Notes: a model not told the origin generated them from the sequence alone. Positions 44,540 to 52,863 are shown, counted from the stretch's first letter. The stretch is 64,000 bases of DNA from Kroppenstedtia sanguinis (GCF_050433445.1 NZ_JBNPXF010000007.1:62001-126000); one strand, 5' to 3'. Program-made: numbers and translations.

Positions 44540-44645
44540 CTGTGGTACCACCTCTATTTCAGGGCTTCAGCCCATCGTGATTGTAGTGCCTGTGGTGCTA
44601 CCTCTATTCCAGGACTTCAACCCATCGTGATTGTAGTGCATAGGG
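44540..44645 (+). repeat. Family B palindromic repeat, two direct units
   Basis: Two units of about 49 bp: GGGCTTCAGCCC (second unit GGACTTCAACCC) then ATCGTGATTGTAGTGC(C/A) and a TGTGGTGCTACC linker. Next to it (44700-44750) is TAATTAACAGCCCTGA, one end of a family A terminal repeat. Confidence 0.8.
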
Positions 44646-44760
44646 CGCTTTGGACCCAGAGGGCACAAGTCTCGCCAGGGTCGCTTTCTCTCCCAGGTCT
44701 CGCTATGGCAGCACACGACTCCCTTTCGCCACTAATTAACAGCCCTGACCCTGAATGCCT

Positions 44761-45318
44761 TCACTCTTCCTTCTCTTCCAATGTGTACACCGCCCGGGCT
44801 CCTCCGATCAATTTGGGCCGGGTAACAGCCATGGTAACGTGAGCTTCACCGATGTAAGCCGACGAAGGGCGAACCGGCACCGCCACCGGCTTCAGATGCA
44901 TCCCGATCAGGGTGTCCCCAATATCGATTCCCGCATCGGCCTGGACCTTTTCCACCAGCACCGCCTCTTGCAGATGACGGTATGCCTGGGAAGCCATCGC
45001 CCCTCCCGCATGGCGTACGGGAACCGCCGCCACCTCCGTCCATTGAAACTGTTCCTGTGTTCGGCGGGTGACCACCAACGCCCGATTCAGATGCTCACAA
45101 CATTGAAAGGCGAGGTGGTAACCATAGGAAGCCTGAACCTGAAGTGCCCCTTCCAAAATAGCGGAAGCCACCTCATCACTGCCCTCGCTCCCGATTCGCT
45201 TGCCAGTCACTTCACTGGTGCTGACTCCCATCACCAGGAGGTGCCGGTGATCCAAAAGCTTGTTTTTGAGCAACTCTTTCGTCACCCGGACCACTTGATC
45301 CCGGATCTGCTCCTGCAC
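44761..45318 (-). CDS. ywlG: TIGR01440/DUF436 family protein YwlG
   Basis: Conserved Bacillales protein of 185 aa with no known activity. Recognised from its place next to rpiB and motifs such as HLLVMGVSTSEVTGKRIGSEGS and GIDIGDTLIGMHLKPVAVP. Start GTG 45318 with AAGGGAAG upstream; four bases from the rpiB stop, so co-transcribed. Confidence 0.9.
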   Translation of the reverse strand: MQEQIRDQVVRVTKELLKNKLLDHRHLLVMGVSTSEVTGKRIGSEGSDEVASAILEGALQVQASYGYHLAFQCCEHLNRALVVTRRTQEQFQWTEVAAVPVRHAGGAMASQAYRHLQEAVLVEKVQADAGIDIGDTLIGMHLKPVAVPVRPSSAYIGEAHVTMAVTRPKLIGGARAVYTLEEKEE

Positions 45319-45322
45319 AAGT

Positions 45323-45763
45323 TCACTTCCCTTCTAGAGCAGCGATCTTATCCACACGACGATGGTGCCTGCCATCGGCAAACTCCGTCGTCAACCAGAT
45401 CCTGACAATATTTTCAGCCAAGCCAGGGCCCACCACCCGTTCCCCGAGGGCCAGCACATTGGCTTGGTTATGTTCCCGACTCATCCGGGCCGAATATTCA
45501 TCTGATACCACAGCGCAACGAATTCCCTTCACCTTATTGGCGGCGATGGACATCCCGATCCCGGTCCCGCAGATCAGAATGCCACGGTCAAATTCACCCT
45601 GGGCCACCTTTTCTGCAACCGGCTGGGCATAATCAGGATAATCGACGGAGTCGGTACCGTCGCAACCCACATCGGCCACTTCCATCCCCAGCTCATGCAA
45701 CACTTTCTTCACGGTCTCTTTCAGATGGATCCCCCCGTGGTCGGATCCGATGACTATTCTCAT
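45323..45763 (-). CDS. rpiB: Ribose-5-phosphate isomerase B RpiB
   Basis: RpiB/LacAB family sugar isomerase, about 146 aa, acting in the pentose phosphate pathway. GSDHGGIHLKE opens the protein, and the active-site cysteine C65 is in ICGTGIGMSIAANK. ATG 45763 follows GGAGGAGTGG; the earlier in-frame ATG lacks a good site. Between ywlE and ywlG as in Bacillus. Confidence 0.95.
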   Translation of the reverse strand: MRIVIGSDHGGIHLKETVKKVLHELGMEVADVGCDGTDSVDYPDYAQPVAEKVAQGEFDRGILICGTGIGMSIAANKVKGIRCAVVSDEYSARMSREHNQANVLALGERVVGPGLAENIVRIWLTTEFADGRHHRRVDKIAALEGK

Positions 45764-45816
45764 TCTCCACTCCTCCTGTCCATTCAAACGCCACGATTTA
45801 CGATGGATCTACTTTT

Positions 45817-46461
45817 TCATGATTCCCTTTCATTTTGCCATCGATCCAAGAGTTTCTCCACCTGTACTTCAATCTCAGCGGCACACCGCCGATACACCTC
45901 TTCATCTCCGCCAAAGGGGTCGCCAACATTCATCTGAGACAACATCTCGTCAACCTCTTTCCGAAGGGAAGCAAAGGAGGCTTCCTGCCCCTCCAATTGC
46001 ACCTGCAACTCTTTTTTTCGTAAGTGATCTCCCTCTTTTTCAGCCTGCTCCAACAACGCCCGGCAGGTTTCCAAATCCACTTGCAAGCGTTGGAGGGATT
46101 TTACCTTTTCCTGTTGAGAGTCTTCCAACACATACTCCTTCAGCGTGTGCAACTTGTCCACTGCATCGGGGTAACGGTGGACCAACATCTGTTTATGCGC
46201 CTCAGTCATCACCAATATGAGATCGGCCCAGGCCGCCATCGCTGCATCCAGGGGACGGGAGCGGTGGGAACTGTGGTCGATACCCTTTTCCTTCATCACC
46301 TGGACGGCAGCATCCGAGGGAGAAAGCCCATTCACAGCGGAGATGCCGGCAGACCGAACCTCCAGCCGAATCCCCTCCTCCATCGCCTTTTGACGCAGCA
46401 GGGCCTCTGCCATGGGAGAACGACAAGTGTTCCCGGTGCAAACAAACAACACCTTTTTCAC
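45817..46461 (-). CDS. ywlE: Low-molecular-weight protein arginine phosphatase YwlE with inserted coiled coil
   Basis: Cysteine phosphatase acting on phosphoarginine in proteins, antagonist of the McsB kinase. The P-loop CTGNTCRSP has the nucleophile C8, R14 and T11, the residue associated with arginine selectivity. The general acid is D181 in DPFGG. The protein is 214 aa versus about 150 in Bacillus subtilis. The excess lies at residues ~113-178, between TLKEYV and DPFGG, and is a charged, heptad-like helical stretch. The frame is intact with no sign of error. Confidence 0.92.
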   Translation of the reverse strand: MKKVLFVCTGNTCRSPMAEALLRQKAMEEGIRLEVRSAGISAVNGLSPSDAAVQVMKEKGIDHSSHRSRPLDAAMAAWADLILVMTEAHKQMLVHRYPDAVDKLHTLKEYVLEDSQQEKVKSLQRLQVDLETCRALLEQAEKEGDHLRKKELQVQLEGQEASFASLRKEVDEMLSQMNVGDPFGGDEEVYRRCAAEIEVQVEKLLDRWQNERES

Positions 46462-46571
46462 CCATTTACCCCCCCTTCCGGAAAGTACTGACGGTTGCTA
46501 TTTACCATTTTCTCAAGCTCCGACAAGGTTATGCAACCGTTGTTTCCTCCATACTACCCCAACCGATCCCG

Positions 46572-47135
46572 TCACAGCAAAAACCTGAGGCCGAGAGAGA
46601 TCAAGATCAAGCCCCCGACAGCCTCACCATAATCTCCGATCCAAGACCTGGCGTGGCGTCCCAACAGCATGCCTATACAGGCCAAGACGGCCCCTGCCGT
46701 TCCAAACAATAGCACGGCTAGCAAGAGATCCGCTGCAAACAACCCGAGGGATAAACCCGCTGACAAGGAATCGAGGCTGACACTGAAGGAAAGCAGAAGA
46801 AGTCCCCATAGGCTGGAGTTGACAGTGGATTTCTCCTCTCCGACGATATGAAAGGCATTCAATAACATATTGGTGCCCAGTAAACAGAGAAGCCCTCCTC
46901 CCACCCTTACAGCGATCTCTTCGACCAAGGAACCTAACACCTGTCCGATGACGATTCCCGCAAGCGGCATCAAAATGTGTAAAACACCAATGATTCCACT
47001 GATAAGGAGGATACGACGAAATCGGAGGCCCTGCATCCCCACCCCGATCCCTAGGGAAAAAGCATCCATCCCCAGAGCCACGGAAATCATCCACAAGGTG
47101 AAAAACTGCCCCCACTGGGGCAAGGAAAGGTCCAT
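46572..47135 (-). CDS. mntP: Manganese efflux pump MntP
   Basis: Six-helix membrane protein, 187 aa, exporting Mn2+. The repeated acidic motifs are GMDAFSLGIGVG in the first half and SLDSLSAGLSLG in the second. ATG 47135 follows GGGGAGGAG; upstream in-frame codons overlap the ywlC terminator. No yybP-ykoY riboswitch-like leader is visible. It lies between ywlC and ywlE (ywlD position in Bacillus). Confidence 0.92.
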   Translation of the reverse strand: MDLSLPQWGQFFTLWMISVALGMDAFSLGIGVGMQGLRFRRILLISGIIGVLHILMPLAGIVIGQVLGSLVEEIAVRVGGGLLCLLGTNMLLNAFHIVGEEKSTVNSSLWGLLLLSFSVSLDSLSAGLSLGLFAADLLLAVLLFGTAGAVLACIGMLLGRHARSWIGDYGEAVGGLILISLGLRFLL

Positions 47136-47189
47136 TCCCACTCCTCCCCGCACCTCGCATGTCTCTGAAAGGTATGCGGTAGAGTGGAC

Positions 47190-47216
47190 AAAAAGAACCC
47201 GTCCCAATGGACGGGC
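47190..47216 (-). terminator. Terminator after ywlC
   Basis: Minus-strand stem CCCGTCC/GGACGGG followed by TTCTTTTTG. Confidence 0.85.
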
Positions 47217-47220
47217 CCCT

Positions 47221-48279
47221 TCATTCCCGGTCGGGTTCAATCACCCGGCCTTCAGCTGCTTTGCTCAACCGGTTCATCACCGAGTGCAACACTCCCCTCG
47301 GTGGAAAACCTTCCGCCGCAATCCATTGGGCACCTACTTTATCAAACCGACGCAAAGCTCCGTACAATTCTCTGGCAATCGTGTCTGGTCGGGAGCGGCT
47401 TCCACAGACGACGACCCAGTCTGCCCGGTAACGGGAGGCATGTTCCTCTGTACACAGGATTCCCGTCTTCTTGCCGGATTGCATCGCCTCATCTGCCATC
47501 CGCTGAATCCGGCTCACTTGTGCCTCCCCATCCCCAGTAATCACCCACATCTCCCCTCCTGGGGCATAGTGGCGATATTTCATTCCTGGTGAACGGGGGG
47601 ATTCCTGCTCCTGCTGCAACCCGGGGTCCATCTGAACTTCTCCGACCACTTTCCGTAGCATCTCCAAGGTGACACCTCCTGGCCGCAACAACACCGGAGG
47701 ATTTACTGTCACATCCACCACAGTGGATTCCACCCCCACCCCGGTCGCCCCACCATCCAATATTCCATCGATCCGCCCTTCCAAATCCGTCCACACATGT
47801 TCGGCGGTTGTGGGGCTGGGCTTACCCGACCGATTGGCGCTGGGGGCAGCCACGGGCACACCGCAGTGTTTTAAAAAGGCAAGTGCCACAGGGTGAGAAG
47901 GATTCCGCACCCCCACCGTGGGCAAGCCTGCCGTCACTTGGGGGGCCAGGTTTCCCCGGTGGGGCAAAATCAAAGTCAAGGGGCCTGGCCAAAATCGACG
48001 GGCCAGTAATCTACCTGATTCCGGAATCTCTTGCACCCACTCCTCCAATCCTTGTTTACTGGCCAGGTGGATGATCAAAGGGTTGTCCGACGGCCTTCCC
48101 TTTGCTCGGTATATCGACGCAACCGCTTCCGGATTCGTCGCATCGGCTCCCAATCCGTAAACCGTCTCCGTGGGAAAGGCTACCAGACGTCCTTCTCGCA
48201 ACCATGCCGCCGCTTCCCGGATCGCGGGGTTTTGGTCCAAGTCGGCTGCCGTGTCGATCTTCCATTGTTTGGTTTCCAT
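47221..48279 (-). CDS. ywlC: L-threonylcarbamoyladenylate synthase (Sua5/YwlC)
   Basis: Makes threonylcarbamoyl-AMP for the t6A37 tRNA modification. About 352 aa in two domains: the YrdC-like catalytic domain at ~10-205 (FPTETVYGLGADA; KGRPSDNPLI; APSANRSGKPSPT) and the C-terminal Sua5 domain. ATG 48279 (METKQWKID) matches the start pattern of Bacillus YwlC. The symbol tsaC2 is also used. Confidence 0.95.
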   Translation of the reverse strand: METKQWKIDTAADLDQNPAIREAAAWLREGRLVAFPTETVYGLGADATNPEAVASIYRAKGRPSDNPLIIHLASKQGLEEWVQEIPESGRLLARRFWPGPLTLILPHRGNLAPQVTAGLPTVGVRNPSHPVALAFLKHCGVPVAAPSANRSGKPSPTTAEHVWTDLEGRIDGILDGGATGVGVESTVVDVTVNPPVLLRPGGVTLEMLRKVVGEVQMDPGLQQEQESPRSPGMKYRHYAPGGEMWVITGDGEAQVSRIQRMADEAMQSGKKTGILCTEEHASRYRADWVVVCGSRSRPDTIARELYGALRRFDKVGAQWIAAEGFPPRGVLHSVMNRLSKAAEGRVIEPDRE

Positions 48280-48495
48280 ACCGAATTCGACCCTTTCCAT
48301 GATAATGTCAGCCTGGGAGCCGGGCTTTCACCAGTGTTACTCCTGTCCCCATGATACCATATCCACCGTCTCCGTCTCCTCTTCCCATAGGTGGGAGCTT
48401 AGATTAACGGGTTTTTCTCTCAATACGACGGTAAAAACAGGCGCATGAATGCACCAGTGAGAACTTTGGAGGAGGGAGGTTTGATTTACATAGAA

Positions 48496-48700
48496 TCAGG
48501 CGTGTTGATTAGCCCTATTTTAGGCAGGAAATCAGGTCGGGATGGGGGATGGTGAAGAGCCTTTGCGCTCTTGGCAAGAGATCGTAGCCGTCCTAGCATC
48601 CCCGTCCCTTAAGCGAAATTTTGCGATGGGGACAATGGGAAGAACGAAAGGGTCGTTTCGTTTCCCATCATCCACTTGATGGTTCATCAACAGCTCTGAC
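48496..48700 (-). repeat. Family A MITE-like repeat, copy 4
   Basis: 205 bp from TCAGGCGTGTTGATTAGCC to GGTTCATCAACAGCTCTGAC. The inner hairpins (CTCTTGGCAAGAG) are present, but the outer stem has several mismatches. It separates ywlC from the plus-strand ywlB-like gene; the rest of 48280-48925 shows no other gene. Confidence 0.87.
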
Positions 48701-48925
48701 ATGGAATAGCTTTGATTCCTCAAAAACAGAATGGAATGTAAAACTCCCCCCTCGACTGGCACCCCTCCCGGAAAACTTTTCTGCTAGCAGATCGCTGAGA
48801 TAGTCTACGACCTTCTCATCTATTTCCCGGAAAATCAACAACTATGACTGCTTTCTCTTTTTTTAGTTCTGCATCCTCTGTTCACTTCATAGATTCATAG
48901 GGAAGAATGAAGGGAGGACGGAACT

Positions 48926-49381
48926 TTGTTTACAGTCAGGCGTGCCATACCCGAGGATCGGGAAGCGATCCGCCAGTTACTTCAACAGGCAGGGGTTAGT
49001 GAAAAAGGTGTGGATCATCACCTGGAGAATTTTTTGTTAGTGAAAGAGCCTGAAGAGGGGAGAAACGTGGGGACGGCGGGATTAGAAATTCACGGAGACC
49101 GAGGAGTGTTGCGTTCCTTTGTCATAGAGAAGAAAGCTTGGAATGCAAAGACAGCTATGGAATTGATCACGGTAGTCCTCTCCTTTGTACAAAAGATGAA
49201 GTTGAAGGAGATCTATTTGTTGACGGGGGTCTCCCCTCATCTTTTCGAGTATTTTGGGTTTCAATCAGTAAAGTGGGAAGAGCTTCCCGAGGTAATTCGT
49301 GATTCCGTCGCGGGTCGAGTCGATCCGTCTGAGGCTATACCGATGGTTTTTCGCAGGGCTGTGGATGAATCCATCAAGTGA
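48926..49381 (+). CDS. GNAT-family N-acetyltransferase, YwlB-like
   Basis: Small GNAT-fold protein, 151 aa: FTVRRAIPEDREAIRQLLQQAG opens the fold and VSPHLFEYFGFQSVKWEELP resembles the C-terminal part of ArgA-like and YwlB acetyltransferases. Start TTG 48926 has GGGAGGACGG upstream. In Bacillus ywlB lies in the same region near spoIIR and ywlC. Substrate unknown. It is one of only two confident plus-strand genes. Confidence 0.8.
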   Translation: MFTVRRAIPEDREAIRQLLQQAGVSEKGVDHHLENFLLVKEPEEGRNVGTAGLEIHGDRGVLRSFVIEKKAWNAKTAMELITVVLSFVQKMKLKEIYLLTGVSPHLFEYFGFQSVKWEELPEVIRDSVAGRVDPSEAIPMVFRRAVDESIK

Positions 49382-49431
49382 TTCCTCTCCGATCTAATCG
49401 AAAAAAGACTAAAAAACTAGCGGCGGGCAGG

Positions 49432-49613
49432 AGCCATGTACTACCCAAGTGACCTGATGTACCACAGGCACTACATTTGAAAAATTTAGGATGTACCACA
49501 GGCACTACATTTGAAAAATTTAGGATGTACCACAGGCACTACATTTGAAATTCAGGATGTACCACAGGCACTACCATTTGAAATTTAGGATGTACCACAG
49601 GCACTAGTATCCA
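49432..49613 (-). repeat. 34-bp tandem repeat array derived from family B
   Basis: Five near-identical units beginning ATGTACCACAGGCACTAC, with lengths 34, 34, 32 and 33 and a last partial unit. The remainder of each unit is ATTTGAAAAATTTAGG or shortened forms. A degenerate unit (ATGTACTACCCAAG) precedes them. The unit is the family B core read on the other strand, without the palindrome. Confidence 0.9.
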
Positions 49614-49666
49614 AGGGCCTTCAAGGTAGCCTACTCAGCGTAGAATCTGGAAGAATGCCCTGAAAT

Positions 49667-49713
49667 AAAAAAGTTCCCGCCTCCCGTGTAAGCTGCACAG
49701 GAACTGGGAACTT
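49667..49713 (-). terminator. Terminator after spoIIR
   Basis: Minus-strand outer stem AAGTTCCC/GGGAACTT followed by TTTTATTT. Confidence 0.85.
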
Positions 49714-49718
49714 GCCTT

Positions 49719-50405
49719 TCACTCAAAGAGTCCAGAAAAGAAATCTTCCAGGGAATCGAGGAAAAAAAAGCGAATTTCCGCCTTTTGCGGTTGCTCGGGA
49801 TGATTCTGCTTCTCCACCTGGGCAGGTGCCGCCATGGCTTGGCCAGTGGAAACCGTTCTCTCCGTTCCATCTAAGGCATCTCCGTTGCTCATATCGACAA
49901 AACAAAGGGGTGGGAACAACACACACCACCAATTGTCTCCTTTCCCCTCTCCGATGGAGATCAACAGCGCCTCATAATTTCCAGCGGGATAGACCTTGTC
50001 ACCGTACAGTTTCGTGGGAAAGGGCACTTCCCCGAATTGGACCTGAACCGGATCGGAAAATCCCTGATCCCGCAAGGTCTGTTCCGCAATCTTCTCCAGT
50101 CGGGGGAGACGGGTGCGTACCAATTGCCGTGCCTCTTGTAGAGTGGTCGGTTTTTGTGCCCAGGTATCGATTTCCCGGATCACCTCATCCCGGACTTGTC
50201 GTTTCAGGCGTTGGTCCCGTTCCGAATCGCTATTGGCGAGGATCCGAAGGCGAATCGCCTCTTCGGGAATCTGGCTTGATTCACCGGAACCGGCACTCAC
50301 CGCTCCGATCCGGTCCTCTCGGTCTTCCTCTCCATGAGTCCATGAGATGAATATAAAAAATCCGACAGCCAACAAAACCAATACCGTATAAGTGCGAACC
50401 CGCAT
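49719..50405 (-). CDS. spoIIR: Stage II sporulation protein R
   Basis: Forespore-made secreted signal that triggers SpoIIGA to process pro-sigmaE in the mother cell. 228 aa with an N-terminal membrane/signal segment (residues 6-22). The family signature IPEEAIRLRILANSDSERDQ lies around 46-65, and WWCVLFPPLCFVD further on. ATG 50405 follows GAGGAGGG. A sigmaF-type promoter is just upstream. Neighbour of prmC as in Bacillus. Confidence 0.95.
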   Translation of the reverse strand: MRVRTYTVLVLLAVGFFIFISWTHGEEDREDRIGAVSAGSGESSQIPEEAIRLRILANSDSERDQRLKRQVRDEVIREIDTWAQKPTTLQEARQLVRTRLPRLEKIAEQTLRDQGFSDPVQVQFGEVPFPTKLYGDKVYPAGNYEALLISIGEGKGDNWWCVLFPPLCFVDMSNGDALDGTERTVSTGQAMAAPAQVEKQNHPEQPQKAEIRFFFLDSLEDFFSGLFE

Positions 50406-50437
50406 CGGATAAACCCTCCTCGACTGATCTATCCTCC

Positions 50438-50466
50438 ATTATGGACAGGCAGTCACAGGTTTAATC
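50438..50466 (-). promoter_or_regulatory. SigmaF-type promoter of spoIIR
   Basis: Minus strand GATTA at 50466-50462, exactly 15 bp, then GTCCATAAT at 50446-50438. The -10 differs by one base from that of spoIIQ in this window (GTCCACAAT), with identical spacing. Confidence 0.68.
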
Positions 50467-50488
50467 ATAGATGGATACGGGTTCGATT

Positions 50489-51397
50489 TCATTTCCCGGG
50501 GAATTCCTCGATTCGGGCAGCGACCACCCGCGGTCGCCCAGCTAGATCCGAGGCAAAGAAAATCTGAGCCCCAGCAAAAGTCTTTGCCAGCATTTTCCCC
50601 ACGGCTTCCGATTGATCCTCTCCCACTTCAAAGACGACCAGACCCGGATTTTTCAGGACTGCCGGAATCCCCTTCACTATGATACGGTAGGGAGCCAATC
50701 CGTCGGGGCCCCCATCCAACGCCATCCAGGGTTCGTGATTCCTCACCTCTGCATCGAGGTGAGGAATCTCCCCTGCCGGGATATAAGGAGGATTGGAAAC
50801 CACCAGATCTACCTGGATATGCAGTTTGCGAAGCGGGTCCAACCAATCTCCCTGCATCCAGCGGATATGATCTGTCGTTCCATTTTTTTCCCCATTGTGT
50901 TGGGCTACCTTCAGTGCTGTCGGCGAGCGATCCACAGCAATCACGTCCCAATCTGGTCTCTCCGCAGCCAAGGTGACCGCAATCGCGCCACTGCCGGTTC
51001 CCAAGTCGACTGCAGTCACAGGTTTCCCTTGCCAAATCCGATCCGCTTCCCGAAGAACTGTCTCCACCAAAATTTCCGTTTCCGGACGGGGGATCAGCAC
51101 AGAGGGATTCACTTGGAAGGAACGGCCGAAAAATTCCTGCTCCCCGAGCAAGTACTGAACCGGAGTCCCCTCCCTCCTTTGCTTTAACCAAGCGGCAAAG
51201 CGTTGTGCCGCCTCTAAGGGAAGAGGATCATGAAACCGGGTGAACAATCGGGTTCGATCCCAGCCCAAGACAGTCCGGAGCAACAGTTCCGAAATAAAGC
51301 GAGGGCTCTCCACCTGGTGCTCTTCCAGGTATCGGATTCCCAGATGATAAGCTTGGGCTACGGTCTCCATCTGATTCGATTCCGGATTCAAGGGCAT
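50489..51397 (-). CDS. prmC: Release factor glutamine N5-methyltransferase PrmC
   Basis: SAM-dependent methyltransferase that modifies the GGQ glutamine of release factors, 302 aa. An N-terminal helical domain is followed by the SAM motif AVDLGTGSGAIAVTLA and the catalytic SNPPYIP. Adjacent to its substrate gene prfA. ATG 51397 has GAGGAGG very close; a TTG two codons in has better spacing. Confidence 0.96.
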   Translation of the reverse strand: MPLNPESNQMETVAQAYHLGIRYLEEHQVESPRFISELLLRTVLGWDRTRLFTRFHDPLPLEAAQRFAAWLKQRREGTPVQYLLGEQEFFGRSFQVNPSVLIPRPETEILVETVLREADRIWQGKPVTAVDLGTGSGAIAVTLAAERPDWDVIAVDRSPTALKVAQHNGEKNGTTDHIRWMQGDWLDPLRKLHIQVDLVVSNPPYIPAGEIPHLDAEVRNHEPWMALDGGPDGLAPYRIIVKGIPAVLKNPGLVVFEVGEDQSEAVGKMLAKTFAGAQIFFASDLAGRPRVVAARIEEFPGK

Positions 51398-51410
51398 TCC
51401 CTCCTCAATA

Positions 51411-51437
51411 CAAAAAACAGGCGGCAGCGCCGCCCGG
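51411..51437 (-). terminator. Terminator between prfA and prmC
   Basis: Minus-strand stem GGCGGC/GCCGCC with extended CGGG pairing, followed by TTTTTTG. It would limit read-through from prfA into prmC. Confidence 0.72.
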
Positions 51438-51439
51438 TT

Positions 51440-52507
51440 TTATTCTACCTTTTTCAACAGATTCGCCTGTTCCTCCAGCACCAGAGCATCGATGATTTCA
51501 TCCAAATCTCCGTCCATAACCAGATCCAGTTTGTGAAGAGTGAGGCCGATCCGATGATCCGTCACCCGGCTCTGTGGGAAATTATAGGTCCGGATTCGTT
51601 CACTGCGGTCCCCTGTACCCACCTGAACTTTGCGAGCATCAGCCATTTTAGCCTCTTCTTCCTGCTGTTTTTGATCCAACAGGCGAGCCCGCAGCACCCG
51701 CATCGCCTTCTCCTTGTTTTTGATCTGGGATTTTTCATCCTGGCAGGAGACTACGATGCCAGTGAGCAGATGGGTGATACGAACGGCGGATTGGGTCGTG
51801 TTGACACTTTGCCCTCCTGGACCGCTGGAATAGAAGGTGTCGATGCGAAGATCCTTGTCCTGGATTTGCACATCCACTTCCTCTGCTTCAGGAAGAACAG
51901 CCACTGTTGCGGTGGAGGTATGGATCCGCCCTCCCGACTCCGTCGTCGGCACCCGTTGAACCCGATGTGCTCCGCTCTCATATTTCAACCGGCTATATGC
52001 ACCTGCACCCTGGACAGAAAACACTACTTCTTTAAAACCGCCCAAGCCTGTGGTATTCATATTCAAGATCTCCGCTTTCCAACCCATTCGCTCTCCGTAT
52101 CGGGTATACATGCGATACAGATCCGCTGCAAACAGGGCCGCCTCTTCCCCGCCGGCAGCCCCCCGGATCTCCATAATGACGTTTTTGTCATCATTGGGAT
52201 CTTTGGGCAGGAGCAACCATCGGAGCTTTTCTTCCAATGCTTGTTTCCGGTCGGAAAGCTCTGCCAGTTCCGTTTTGACCAAATCCAGCATCTCAGGATC
52301 CGACTCTTCTTCCAGCATCATGCGGGCCTCTTCATATTGATCGGCAACCTCTTTGTAATCACAGTAGACCAGATATTTCGGTTCCAGATCAGACTGTTCT
52401 TTTGAATATTTGCGAAGCAAATCGGCGTTATGGATTACCTCGGGATTACTGAGGAGTTGATTCAACTCTTCGTATCGTTGACGGATCGATTCCAGTCGCT
52501 CCAACAC
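51440..52507 (-). CDS. prfA: Peptide chain release factor 1
   Basis: Recognises UAA/UAG and triggers peptide release, 355 aa. The GGQ motif is in SSGPGGQSVNTTQSAVR. The codon-reading region has RVPTTESGGRIHTS, of RF1 PxT type. A long N-terminal helical domain is present. No frameshift-type regulation is seen, as expected for RF1. Confidence 0.97.
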   Translation of the reverse strand: MLERLESIRQRYEELNQLLSNPEVIHNADLLRKYSKEQSDLEPKYLVYCDYKEVADQYEEARMMLEEESDPEMLDLVKTELAELSDRKQALEEKLRWLLLPKDPNDDKNVIMEIRGAAGGEEAALFAADLYRMYTRYGERMGWKAEILNMNTTGLGGFKEVVFSVQGAGAYSRLKYESGAHRVQRVPTTESGGRIHTSTATVAVLPEAEEVDVQIQDKDLRIDTFYSSGPGGQSVNTTQSAVRITHLLTGIVVSCQDEKSQIKNKEKAMRVLRARLLDQKQQEEEAKMADARKVQVGTGDRSERIRTYNFPQSRVTDHRIGLTLHKLDLVMDGDLDEIIDALVLEEQANLLKKVE

Positions 52508-52581
52508 ACCGCTTCACTCCCGCTGGTTCATTGTGGAGGGAGAATCTCCCGCCTGTCTATGATGATCCAAATAGTTGGAAC

Positions 52582-52787
52582 GTCAGGGCTGTTGATAACC
52601 ATCAAGTGGATGTTGGGAATGAAACGATCCTTTCCCTCTTCCCATTGTCCTCCCATCGTAAAACATGGCTTGAGGGGACGGGGATGGTGGGACAGCTACG
52701 ATTTCTTGCCAAGAGCGCAAAGGCTCTTCACCGTCCCCCCATCCCGACCTGATTTCCTACCTAAAATAGGGCTAATCAACATGCCTT
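52582..52787 (+). repeat. Family A MITE-like repeat, copy 5
   Basis: 206 bp from TCAGGGCTGTTGATAACC to GGCTAATCAACATGCC. Stem arms GGGATGGTGGGAC (52681-52693) and GTCCCCCCATCCC (52733-52745) have one mismatch. It separates the minus-strand prfA from the plus-strand genes. Confidence 0.88.
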
Positions 52788-52863
52788 GTATAACGTATTT
52801 ATTATAGGATAAGCGACCTTTTCCGTCAAAAGGAAATCTCAGTCCCAATGGCGGTGAAAAACT

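Noticed and set aside
44483..44842. Plus-strand frame of 119 codons after a GGGAGGGTGGGGG ribosome-binding-like site
   Set aside because: It translates families C and B and runs antisense into ywlG; the peptide has repeat-derived composition and no family resemblance.
47136..47220. Manganese riboswitch upstream of mntP
   Set aside because: The interval is too short and is filled by the ywlC terminator and the mntP ribosome-binding site; no yybP-ykoY-like sequence is present.
49432..49613. CRISPR-like array of short repeats
   Set aside because: The whole 32-34 bp unit repeats with no unique spacers, the core is found dispersed elsewhere in the window, and no cas genes are present.
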